A DNA stretch of 6,738 nt from Caulobacterales bacterium RIFOXYB1_FULL_67_16 (GCA_001796045.1 MGLN01000126.1:1-6738); one strand, 5' to 3'. Counted from the stretch's first letter, positions 1 to 5,692 are shown. Numbers and translations: made by a program. Notes: generated from the letters alone by a model not told the origin.

Positions 1-24
1 CGACGGCTGATAGGTCCGCTTCAC
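1..24 (-). CDS. rpmH: Ribosomal protein L34, N-terminal fragment (cut by the left window edge)
   Basis: Reading leftward from position 24, a GTG start is followed by codons for MKRTYQPS, the near-invariant N-terminus of bacterial large-subunit protein L34. Only eight codons are present; the rest lies outside the window. An AGGAG Shine-Dalgarno (complement of 31-35) sits six bases before the GTG, which supports this start. L34 is a very small, basic protein of the 50S subunit. In most bacteria rpmH heads an operon with rnpA (RNase P protein) and often yidD/yidC, so those genes would be expected beyond the left edge; that is inference. A good leftward promoter lies at 91-118. Eight residues is little sequence, but the match plus RBS plus promoter makes the call strong. 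Confidence 0.87.
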
Positions 25-90
25 GGTCGGCTCCTGACGTTAAAAGGTTGGGCGACGGGGCAAAACGCGTCCGCCGCAGGAAGGGCGGGC

Positions 91-118
91 GTATAAGTCG
101 CATGTCCGCGTGAGTCAA
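91..118 (-). promoter_or_regulatory. Probable sigma-70-type promoter for rpmH
   Basis: On the minus strand, TTGACT (complement of 113-118) and TTATAC (complement of 91-96) are separated by 16 bases. Both hexamers are close to the housekeeping consensus. Transcription would start near position 84 and give a leader of about 60 bases before the rpmH GTG. A strong, near-consensus promoter is expected for a ribosomal protein gene. The -35 overlaps a GANTC site (GAGTC, 112-116), the target of the CcrM methylase in Caulobacterales; whether that matters here is unknown. Confidence 0.6.
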
Positions 119-150
119 CGCTCGGACGGCATTTCGGGAATGAAGAGCCT

Positions 151-900
151 ATGGCGAAACGAACGGCGAAGGAATGGGGCCTGCGACTGCTGCCGCTGGC
201 GGTCATCGCCGGCCTGGTGGCCGCCTTCTTCGCCCTGGGCTGGAACCGCTATCTGTCGATGGACCTGATCCGCGAGCACGGGCTGAACCTCCAGGCCTAC
301 GCCCAGACCCACTGGTGGATCGCCTTGATCGGCTTCGTCGCCGTCTACGCCCTGGCGACCGCCTCCACCATTCCGGGGCCGGTCTTCCTGACCCTTCTCG
401 GCGGTATGATGTTCGGCCCCTATGTCGGCGCCCTGGCCCAGGCGAGCGGCGCCACCATCGGCTCGGTCGTCATCTATTATGTCTATCGCACCTCGATCGG
501 GACCTGGCTGCGCGCCAAGTTCGAGGCCGACGCCGGCTTCATGGACCGGCTGGCCAAGGGGATCGACCGCAACGCCTTCACCACCCTGTTCACCCTGCGC
601 GTCATCCCCAGCGTCCCCTTCGTCCTGGTCAACGCCACGGCGGGCATGATGGCCGTGCCGCTGCGGCCCTATGTGATCGCCACCTTTATCGGCCTACTGC
701 CCTCCACCTTCATCTACACCTGGATCGGGTCGCAACTGGGCGACCTGCTGCGGGCCGGGGTGCGGCCGGACCTGCCCATGCTGCTGCGCCAGTTCTTCTG
801 GCCGCTGATGGGGGTGGTCTTTCTGTCGCTGCTGCTGCCTATCGGCATCAAGCTGGTCCAGATGATCCGCGCCAGACGAGCAGAGACGGCGCCGGCATGA
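151..900 (+). CDS. TVP38/TMEM64 (SNARE-associated) family inner-membrane protein
   Basis: A 249-residue polytopic membrane protein. Hydrophobic segments lie near residues 12-32, 56-76, 93-113, 143-165, 172-196 and 214-236. Family hallmarks are the glycine-rich re-entrant-like stretch LTLLGGMMFGP (80-90), and the segment R150-V-I-P153-x2-P156-F followed by N161 and A164-G165, typical of the SNARE_assoc domain shared by TVP38 and DedA proteins. Length is normal for the family. Relatives are implicated in membrane homeostasis and lipid (undecaprenyl-phosphate or phospholipid) translocation; the substrate here is unknown. The ATG at 151 has only a weak AGAG-type RBS, but no better in-frame start was found upstream. 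The stop overlaps the start of the following histidine kinase (ATGA at 897-900), so the two are almost surely one operon. Transcription diverges from rpmH. Family assignment is confident; function is not. Confidence 0.88.
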   Translation: MAKRTAKEWGLRLLPLAVIAGLVAAFFALGWNRYLSMDLIREHGLNLQAYAQTHWWIALIGFVAVYALATASTIPGPVFLTLLGGMMFGPYVGALAQASGATIGSVVIYYVYRTSIGTWLRAKFEADAGFMDRLAKGIDRNAFTTLFTLRVIPSVPFVLVNATAGMMAVPLRPYVIATFIGLLPSTFIYTWIGSQLGDLLRAGVRPDLPMLLRQFFWPLMGVVFLSLLLPIGIKLVQMIRARRAETAPA

Positions 901-2372
901 GCGCGCTGTTCGACAAGGCGGCGGCGGCGCTGAAACTGTCGCCCGAGGCGGTCGAGACCTGGCGCGAGCGGCTGCGTCCCCGCGCGCCTGACGGCCTGTC
1001 GGCGCGGCTGCTGCTGCTGACCGTGGCCTTCACCCTGGCGGTCGAGGCGCTGATCATGGGGCCGAACCTGGCCGCCTTCCACGAGCGCTGGCTGCGCGAC
1101 CGCCTCCAGGCCGCCGAACTGGCCTCGGTCGGGGTCGAGGCCCTGCCCTACAGCGCGGTCGAGGACGACACGGCGGCCGAGCTGATGCGGATCGGCGGGG
1201 TCCAGGCCGTGGCCCTGACCGAACAGGGGGTCCGACGTCTGCTGCTCCAGGCGCCCAATCTGCCGCGCGCGCCCGAGCTGATCGACCTGCGCCAGCAGAA
1301 CAGCTGGGCGCGGCTGACCGACCCCTGGCGCACCCTGTTCGGCCATCCGGACCGGTCGCTGCGGGTCCAGGCCAAGCCCCGCTATCGCTCGGGCGACTTC
1401 ATCGAGATCGTCACCCCGGCCCAGCCGCTCAAACTCGAGCTGAAGGCCTTCCTGCTGAACAGTCTTCTGGTCTCCCTGCTGATCTCCCTGACGGCAGGCG
1501 CCCTGCTGTACGGCGGTCTGGCCCTGCTGGTGCTGCGGCCGCTCCGGCGCGTCACCCGGTCTATGGAGCGCTTCGCCGCCGATCCCGAGAGCGAGGCCGA
1601 GACGCCGTCGGACCGGCACGACGAGATCGGCCGGGTCGAGCGGGAACTGGCCCGGATGCAGGAAGAGGTCCGCCAGTCCCTGCGCTCGCGCGCCCGGCTT
1701 GTGGCCCTGGGCGAGGCGGTGGCCAAGATCAATCACGACCTGCGCAACATGCTGACCTCGGCCCAGATGGCGTCCGAGCGGCTGGCGACCTCGGCCGACC
1801 CCCAGGTGGCCAAGGCCCTGCCGCGGCTGGAGCGGGCGCTGAGCCGGGCCGCCGGCCTGTCGCGCAATGTGCTGGAATATGGCCGCAGCGAGGAGCCGGC
1901 GCCCCAGAAGACCCGCGTGGTCCTGACCAAGGCCCTGACCCTGGCGGCGGAGGACGCCGGCCTGGAACCGGACGGCGTGCGGCTGGTCAAACAGGTGCCG
2001 GCCCGGTTTGCCGTCGAGGCTGATCCGGACCAGCTGTACCGGATCCTGGTCAATCTGATGCGCAACGCCCGGCAGGCGATCGAGGCAGATCCGGGCCGCC
2101 CCCCCGAGCGGCGGGGCAAGGGGGCGATCACAGTAAGCGCCTTCGGGCAGGACGGGGTCTGCGTCGTCCGCATCGCCGACGACGGGCCGGGTATTCCGCC
2201 GCGTCTGGCCGAACGGCTCTTCGAGCCCTTCGTCAGCTCCAAGAGTTCGGACGGCTCCGGCCTGGGCCTGACCATATCGCGCGAGCTGGCGGCCCTGCAC
2301 GGCGGCGAGCTGAGACTGGTCCCCAACGCCGATGCGGCAGGCGCGGTGTTCGAACTGCGCCTGCCGGCCTGA
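897..2372 (+). CDS. Membrane-bound sensor histidine kinase, orphan in this window
   Basis: A 491-residue two-component sensor kinase. Domain order: cytoplasmic N-tail; TM1 about 36-58; a periplasmic region of about 125 residues with no domain I recognise; TM2 about 184-213; HAMP linker about 213-264 with R-P-L at 214-216 and D-E-I-G at 242-245; dimerisation/phosphoacceptor helix with phospho-histidine H280 in AKINHDLRNML; HATPase_c domain with N box N386/N390, G1 box D428-D-G-P-G432, F box F442-E-P-F445 and G2 box G453-SGLGL. All ATP-binding motifs are intact, so the kinase should be active. The H box has methionine where many kinases have proline (HDLRNM against HELRTP). The ATG at 897 shares ATGA with the upstream gene's stop; the frame is open further upstream but only as a shadow of that gene. 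No response regulator is in view, so partner and signal are unknown. Confidence 0.93.
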   Translation: MSALFDKAAAALKLSPEAVETWRERLRPRAPDGLSARLLLLTVAFTLAVEALIMGPNLAAFHERWLRDRLQAAELASVGVEALPYSAVEDDTAAELMRIGGVQAVALTEQGVRRLLLQAPNLPRAPELIDLRQQNSWARLTDPWRTLFGHPDRSLRVQAKPRYRSGDFIEIVTPAQPLKLELKAFLLNSLLVSLLISLTAGALLYGGLALLVLRPLRRVTRSMERFAADPESEAETPSDRHDEIGRVERELARMQEEVRQSLRSRARLVALGEAVAKINHDLRNMLTSAQMASERLATSADPQVAKALPRLERALSRAAGLSRNVLEYGRSEEPAPQKTRVVLTKALTLAAEDAGLEPDGVRLVKQVPARFAVEADPDQLYRILVNLMRNARQAIEADPGRPPERRGKGAITVSAFGQDGVCVVRIADDGPGIPPRLAERLFEPFVSSKSSDGSGLGLTISRELAALHGGELRLVPNADAAGAVFELRLPA

Positions 2373-2386
2373 CCTCGTCAGGCGGC
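2363..2386. terminator. Hairpin across the convergent stop codons of the kinase and alcohol dehydrogenase genes
   Basis: GCC-g-GCCTGA (2363-2372) pairs with TCAGGC-GGC (2378-2386) around the five-base loop CCTCG, giving nine base pairs with one bulged G. The kinase TGA (2370-2372) and the complement of the dehydrogenase stop (2378-2380) pair with each other. There is no T-run on either side, so it is not a canonical intrinsic terminator. It may act as a weak bidirectional terminator or 3'-end protector. The inverted repeat is seen; the role is inferred. Confidence 0.45.
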
Positions 2387-3469
2387 CTTCAGCGTCGCCA
2401 TGTCGATCACATAGCGGTAGCGGGCGGCGCCGTTCTCGATCTTCACATAGGCTTCGTTGATGTCGGCGATGTCGATCATCTCGACTTCCGGCGCGATGCC
2501 GTTTTCCGCGCAAAAGTCGAGCACGTCCTGGGTTTCCTGCAGGTTGCCGATCAGGGAGCCGCCGACCGTCTGGCGTTTGAACGCCAGTTTGGCGTTGTCG
2601 ACCCCGTCCACGACATCCAGATTGCCCACCACCACGAAGGCTCCGTCGCGCTTCATCAGATCCAGCAGCGCGCCGATTTCGTGCTTGTCCGGCACCGTCG
2701 AGAGGATGAAGTCGAAGGTCCCGGCCAGCGGGGCCAGGGCGGTCTTGTCGGTTTCGATATAGGCGGCGTCGGCGCCCAGACGTTTGGCGTCCTCGATCTT
2801 GTCGGGGGTGGTGGTCAGCACGGTCACCTCGGCGCCCATGGCCTTGGCCAGCTTGGCCGCCATATGACCCAGGCCGCCGTATCCCAGGACGGCCACCTTG
2901 GCGCCCGCCTCGACGCCCCAGTGGTGCAGGGGCGACCAGGTGGTCACGCCGGCGCACAGGATCGGCGCGGCGGTCTTGGGATCGAGACCCTCGGGGATCC
3001 GCAGGACAAAATCCTCGGGCACGACGACCGTATCAGAATAGCCGCCGAAGGTGTTGTCGCGGCCATAGATGTTGGACCCGTCCTTCGTCGCCGTGGCCGG
3101 CGTCATCGGGCCGTTGTAGGTGGCCAGCCAGCCGTTCGGGCCTTCGCAATAGTTCTGGTCGCCTGCGCTGCAGGCCTCGCACTGGCGGCAGCTGTCGATC
3201 ATGCAGCCCACGCCGACCAGGTCGCCTTCCCTGAAGCGCGACGTTTCCGCCCCGACCTGTTTGACCCGCCCGACGATCTCGTGGCCCGGCACGCACGGAT
3301 AGACCGTATTGGACCATTCGTTCTTCACCTGGTGGATGTCCGAGTGGCAGACCCCGGCGTAGAGCACCTCGATCACCAGCTCGTTGGGCCTGGGGTCGTC
3401 CCGCTCGAACGTCATGCGCTCAAGCTTGGAAAGCGCGGTCTTTGCGCCGTAACCGGTCGATTGGAACAT
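2378..3469 (-). CDS. Zinc-dependent NAD(P) alcohol dehydrogenase (YahK / cinnamyl-alcohol-dehydrogenase type)
   Basis: A 363-residue medium-chain dehydrogenase that should interconvert primary alcohols and aldehydes in the cytoplasm. Catalytic zinc ligands are C41 (in G-V-C-H-S-D), H63-E64 (in P-G-H-E) and C172. The structural zinc site is complete: C94, C97, C100, C108 with the classic x2-x2-x7 spacing. The Rossmann nucleotide motif is G196-YGGLG-201. The Thr-rich segment at 219-221 after the second strand, followed by K224, resembles NADPH-preferring relatives such as YahK, so NADP(H) is likely but not proven. The start at 3469 is chosen because GGAG (complement of 3476-3479) lies six bases upstream and the family N-terminus begins there; the frame stays open upstream to 3913 but encodes nothing dehydrogenase-like. 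A small gene lies 62 bases upstream on the same strand and may be co-transcribed. Physiological substrate unknown; aldehyde detoxification is a common role in this family. Confidence 0.93.
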   Translation of the reverse strand: MFQSTGYGAKTALSKLERMTFERDDPRPNELVIEVLYAGVCHSDIHQVKNEWSNTVYPCVPGHEIVGRVKQVGAETSRFREGDLVGVGCMIDSCRQCEACSAGDQNYCEGPNGWLATYNGPMTPATATKDGSNIYGRDNTFGGYSDTVVVPEDFVLRIPEGLDPKTAAPILCAGVTTWSPLHHWGVEAGAKVAVLGYGGLGHMAAKLAKAMGAEVTVLTTTPDKIEDAKRLGADAAYIETDKTALAPLAGTFDFILSTVPDKHEIGALLDLMKRDGAFVVVGNLDVVDGVDNAKLAFKRQTVGGSLIGNLQETQDVLDFCAENGIAPEVEMIDIADINEAYVKIENGAARYRYVIDMATLKAA

Positions 3470-3531
3470 GGAAGTCTCCGGGGGTGGGGTAGGCAACCAA
3501 TCCACCGTGCCTGAAGACGTTCCCCTGAGGC

Positions 3532-3795
3532 CTATTCCAGACCGTCGTCGGAGACGACGAAGGGGCGGTTGGCCGCCTTGGCCTGGGCGGCCAGCTCGTC
3601 CTGGACCAGATGCCAGCGGCGCAGACGCTCGTAGCTGATGGCGTGGTCGGGCGAGGCTTCCAGCCAGTGGCGGAAGTCCTCGATCTGCAGCCGGGCGTTG
3701 GGGCCGTTGGGGTCCGGAAGGGCCGGGACATTGGGCAGCCGGCGCGCCACTTCGGCGGGGATGGGGTAGTCTCCGGACGAGGTGCTGAGGATCAT
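3532..3795 (-). CDS. Small conserved-looking hypothetical protein (87 aa)
   Basis: Not recognised. From the ATG at 3795 the product is 87 residues, with a proline-rich N-terminal third (A-L-P-D-P-N-G-P-N-A-R at 25-35) and an amphipathic helical remainder (Q37-IEDFRHWLE-46; Y55-ERLRRWHLVQDELAAQAKAA-75). No signal peptide, membrane segment or cysteine is seen, so it is probably cytoplasmic. A TTG 14 codons further upstream (3837) would give 101 residues, but the extra part is Arg/Pro-rich low-complexity sequence, has no RBS and runs to the edge of an inverted repeat. Neither start has a strong Shine-Dalgarno. It precedes the alcohol dehydrogenase by 62 bases on the same strand. Amino-acid composition and codon use favour this frame over the overlapping ones. 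Function unknown. Confidence 0.62.
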   Translation of the reverse strand: MILSTSSGDYPIPAEVARRLPNVPALPDPNGPNARLQIEDFRHWLEASPDHAISYERLRRWHLVQDELAAQAKAANRPFVVSDDGLE

Positions 3796-3840
3796 GAAGG
3801 CGGCTCGGCGGCGAGGAGGGCGGCTGGGAGAAGACAAGCA

Positions 3841-3876
3841 TGACGCGAAGCGGCGCTGGGCGCCACCTTTTCGTCA
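3841..3876. repeat. 36-base imperfect inverted repeat in the divergent spacer
   Basis: TGACGCGAAG (3841-3850) pairs with CTTTTCGTCA (3867-3876) with one mismatch and one G-U. GGCGC (3852-3856) pairs with GCGCC (3860-3864) around a three-base TGG turn; C3851 faces A3865-C3866 as an internal bulge. That is about 14 base pairs. It lies between the divergent small protein gene and the exported-protein gene, so it could be an operator, a leader hairpin of the minus transcript, or a terminator-like relic. The structure is seen; the role is unknown. Confidence 0.5.
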
Positions 3877-3877
3877 T

Positions 3878-3890
3878 CAAGACGTTCTTG
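3878..3890. promoter_or_regulatory. Perfect 5-3-5 dyad, possible operator between divergent genes
   Basis: CAAGA-CGT-TCTTG is a perfect inverted repeat with a three-base centre, one base after the larger inverted repeat. Its position, 56 bases before the plus-strand ATG and 83 bases before the minus-strand ATG, suits a regulator binding site controlling either gene. I do not recognise the regulator, and no convincing -35/-10 pair is visible here in either direction. A short dyad can arise by chance. Confidence 0.3.
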
Positions 3891-3945
3891 CCGCAACCCT
3901 GTTGAAAGGCCAAGCTTCCGCCGCAGCCGAACCCCGGAGACGTCC

Positions 3946-4431
3946 ATGATCATCCGCACCGCCCTGATCTGCGCCCTGCTGGGGACGGCGACGCCCGCCC
4001 TGGCCGGGTTGCAGGAGGCCCCCGACCCCTATCGCGACCAGCGGGTCCTGCCCGACCCCAACGACCCCAAGGCGCGCGAGGCGCTGGAGCGGGCGCGGGG
4101 CGAGGCCTATCACCGGGCTGACGATTCCAAGCAGACCGAGGAGGAGCTGCGCACCACCCGGGCCCTGAACGCCGAGATCGCCGCCCAGAACGATTTGGCC
4201 GACCGATCCGACGAAGCGGCCCGGCTGGAGTATGACGCCGCCCTGGCCCGGCATCAGATCGAGGTCCGCCGGATCCAGGAGGAGACCCGCGCCGCGGCCG
4301 AGGCGACCCGGGCGGCCCAGGAACAGTACGACCGGGACTACGCCGCCTGGCGCGAACAGGTGCGGCTGTGCCAGTCGGGCTTCCGCGAGGCCTGCACGGC
4401 CCGACCCGCCTGGGTCAGGCCGCAGCCCTAA
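3946..4431 (+). CDS. Exported, helix-rich hypothetical protein (161 aa)
   Basis: Not recognised. Residues 1-20 are a Sec-type signal peptide: basic R4, hydrophobic core, and a T-P-A-L-A cleavage site before G21. C9 lies inside the hydrophobic core without a lipobox, so it is not a lipoprotein. The mature protein starts with a Pro/Asp-rich stretch containing LPDPNDPKAR (35-44), then one long Ala/Glu/Arg-rich segment (about 42-140) with strong helix and probable coiled-coil character. A short tail carries C142 and C150, which could form a disulfide in the periplasm. The start is well supported: GGAG at 3936-3939, six bases before the ATG. The gene converges on nrdB with seven bases between stops. 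A structural or scaffolding envelope role is plausible for such a shape, but this is only inference. Confidence 0.8.
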   Translation: MIIRTALICALLGTATPALAGLQEAPDPYRDQRVLPDPNDPKAREALERARGEAYHRADDSKQTEEELRTTRALNAEIAAQNDLADRSDEAARLEYDAALARHQIEVRRIQEETRAAAEATRAAQEQYDRDYAAWREQVRLCQSGFREACTARPAWVRPQP

Positions 4432-4432
4432 A

Positions 4433-4447
4433 GCCGGCTCAACCGGC
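4433..4447. terminator. Short hairpin at the convergent junction of the exported-protein gene and nrdB
   Basis: GCCGG (4433-4437) and CCGGC (4443-4447) form a five-base-pair stem around CTCAA. The complement of the nrdB TGA (4439-4441) lies in the loop. In the nrdB direction the stem is followed by TTTAG, which resembles a weak intrinsic terminator. In the plus direction no T-run follows. Confidence 0.5.
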
Positions 4448-5488
4448 GACCAGGCTCATGTCGCGCCGGGCCATCATCCGGTCGAACTCGGTCCAGACGC
4501 CGTCGGCGCCGTGCCAGTTCCCCTGGGTCGCCGCCTTCGAATATTCGGTGGCGCGGGCCTCGAAGAAGTTGGCGTGTTCGACGCCCGACAGCAGGGCCTG
4601 CAGCCAGGGCAGCGGGTTTTCCTTCACCCCGTAGACCTCGGGCAGTTTCAGCTGGCGCAGGCGCCAGTCGGCGATGAAACGGATGTACTGCTTGATGTCG
4701 TCGGGGGTCATGCCCTCGACCGCGCCCATTTCGAAGGCCAGGTCGATGAACTTGTCCTCCATCTTCACCACCGTCTTGCAGCAGTCGACGATGTCGTCGG
4801 CCACGGCCTTGGTGACGGCGCCCGTCTCCTTGTTGAAGGCGTGGTAGAGCTTGATGATGCCCTCGCAGTGCAGGCTCTCGTCGCGCACCGACCAGGAGAC
4901 GATCTGGCCCATCCCCTTCATCTTGTTCATGCGCGGGAAGTTCATCAGCATGGCGAAGGAGGCGAACAACTGAACCCCTTCGGAGAAGCCGCCGAACATG
5001 GCCAGGGTCCGGCAGATGTCGGCGTCTGAGTCCACGCCGAACTGGCCCATATAGTCGTGCTTGTCCCGCATGGCCTCATATTCCATGAAGGCGCCGAACT
5101 CGCTCTCGGGCATGCCGATGGTCTCGAGCAGCAGGGCGTAGGCCGCGATATGGATGGTCTCCATATTGCCGAAGGCGGCCAGCATCATCTTCACTTCGGT
5201 CGGTTTGAACACCCGGCCGTAGCGTTCCATGTAGTTGTCCTGAACCTCGATGTCCGCCTGGGTGAAGAAGCGGAAGATCTGGGTCAGCAGATTGCGTTCA
5301 TTGTCGTTCAGGGTCGAGGCCCAGTCCTTGACGTCCTCGCCCAGCGGCACCTCTTCCGGCATCCAGTGGACCTGCTGCTGCTTCTTCCACATGTCGAAGG
5401 CCCACGGATAGCGGAACGGCTTGTAGGCGGCGGAGGGCGTCAGAAGACCGGCGCGGTCGGGGCGGATGATCGGGGTGATGGCGTTCAT
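4439..5488 (-). CDS. nrdB: Class I ribonucleotide reductase small (radical-generating) subunit NrdB
   Basis: A 349-residue NrdB/R2 protein, which houses the dinuclear metal site that supplies the radical to NrdA for reducing ribonucleotides to deoxyribonucleotides. Metal ligands align by spacing with characterised R2 proteins: D79, E110 and H113 (E-T-I-H), E170, E204 and H207 (E-S-L-H). Y117, four residues after H113, occupies the radical-tyrosine position, so this is a di-iron tyrosyl-radical type rather than the Tyr-less class Ic. D203 precedes E204 as in E. coli. Y316 in ATEYSKA fits the interface tyrosine of shorter R2 proteins such as that of Chlamydia. Start ATG at 5488 is followed by the family-typical region with YPWAFDMWKKQQQVHW (27-42); the upstream AGG (complement of 5498-5500) is a weak RBS. 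nrdA is not adjacent on either side, so the gene appears to be transcribed alone. Confidence 0.96.
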   Translation of the reverse strand: MNAITPIIRPDRAGLLTPSAAYKPFRYPWAFDMWKKQQQVHWMPEEVPLGEDVKDWASTLNDNERNLLTQIFRFFTQADIEVQDNYMERYGRVFKPTEVKMMLAAFGNMETIHIAAYALLLETIGMPESEFGAFMEYEAMRDKHDYMGQFGVDSDADICRTLAMFGGFSEGVQLFASFAMLMNFPRMNKMKGMGQIVSWSVRDESLHCEGIIKLYHAFNKETGAVTKAVADDIVDCCKTVVKMEDKFIDLAFEMGAVEGMTPDDIKQYIRFIADWRLRQLKLPEVYGVKENPLPWLQALLSGVEHANFFEARATEYSKAATQGNWHGADGVWTEFDRMMARRDMSLVAG

Positions 5489-5564
5489 CGAACTGGACCT
5501 GAAAGAGCGATTCCGGAGAGGGGTTCACCATGCGACTCCGCACGCCCGGCGCCAAGTCGGAAAT

Positions 5565-5580
5565 CACCTATTTGGTGATC
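5565..5580 (-). promoter_or_regulatory. Weaker second NrdR-box-like site, overlapping a perfect dyad
   Basis: Read on the minus strand, GATCACCAAATAGGTG keeps C4, W5, A8, T11, W12 and G13 of the NrdR consensus (acaCwAtATaTwGtgt) but misses A6 and T9. Its start lies 30 bases from the stronger box; NrdR sites usually come as tandem pairs about 31-32 bases apart. The site overlaps ATCACC-TATTT-GGTGAT (5563-5579), a perfect 6-5-6 inverted repeat that could instead be the operator of another regulator. Confidence 0.4.
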
Positions 5581-5594
5581 ACAAATTGTCCTAC

Positions 5595-5610
5595 CCGCTA
5601 CATCTTGTGG
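5595..5610 (-). promoter_or_regulatory. NrdR-box-like operator upstream of nrdB
   Basis: On the minus strand the 16-mer is CCACAAGATGTAGCGG; on the plus strand its core is CTACATCTTGTG. Against the published NrdR consensus acaCwAtATaTwGtgt, all eight strongly conserved positions (C4, W5, A6, A8, T9, T11, W12, G13) match on the plus-strand reading. NrdR is the zinc-finger/ATP-cone repressor of ribonucleotide reductase genes, which fits a site 107-122 bases before the nrdB start. I could not identify a clear -35/-10 pair here. Confidence 0.6.
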
Positions 5611-5625
5611 TTCGGATTGAGGAAA

Positions 5626-5649
5626 CTGGGGACGGGCCTGGGGACGGCC
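5626..5649. repeat. Tandem 12-base duplication between nrdB and the HTH-like gene
   Basis: CTGGGGACGGGC (5626-5637) is followed directly by CTGGGGACGGCC (5638-5649), differing at one base. CGGGCC (5633-5638) and GGCCCG (5646-5651) also form a six-base-pair stem around TGGGGAC. It lies 74 bases downstream of the minus-strand HTH-like gene and upstream of nrdB, so it may help end the former transcript. No T-run follows on either strand. Confidence 0.4.
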
Positions 5650-5692
5650 CGCCAGAGCCCCGGACCCGACTGGCGCAAAAACAGGGTGCCAG

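Noticed and set aside
92..97. TATAAG on the plus strand as a -10 for the TVP38 gene
   Set aside because: No -35 lies at a suitable distance on the plus strand, and the same bases form a better -10 in the leftward promoter.
104..127. Hairpin GTCCG...CGGAC before the TVP38 gene
   Set aside because: Only five outer and three inner pairs with a bulge, no T-run, and it overlaps the rpmH -35; probably chance.
174..896. Upstream in-frame extension of the histidine kinase
   Set aside because: It overlaps the TVP38 gene in another frame and encodes His/Arg/Pro-rich nonsense. The ATGA overlap gives a natural start at 897.
714..2957. A 747-codon open frame on the minus strand opposite the kinase gene
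   Set aside because: It is repetitive in Gly/Arg/Gln with no domain, and lies antisense to a kinase with every motif intact. Long antisense frames are usual in GC-rich DNA.
2681..3514. A 277-codon plus-strand frame opposite the alcohol dehydrogenase
   Set aside because: Shadow of the real gene: Gly/His/Val/Asp-rich translation without domain character, while the minus strand has complete zinc-binding motifs.
3470..3913. N-terminal extension of the alcohol dehydrogenase
   Set aside because: The added residues are low complexity and overlap the small gene in another frame; the dehydrogenase has a proper RBS at its own ATG.
5581..5589. Palindrome ACAA-A-TTGT as a third NrdR box
   Set aside because: Too short and with the wrong internal spacing for the NrdR consensus.
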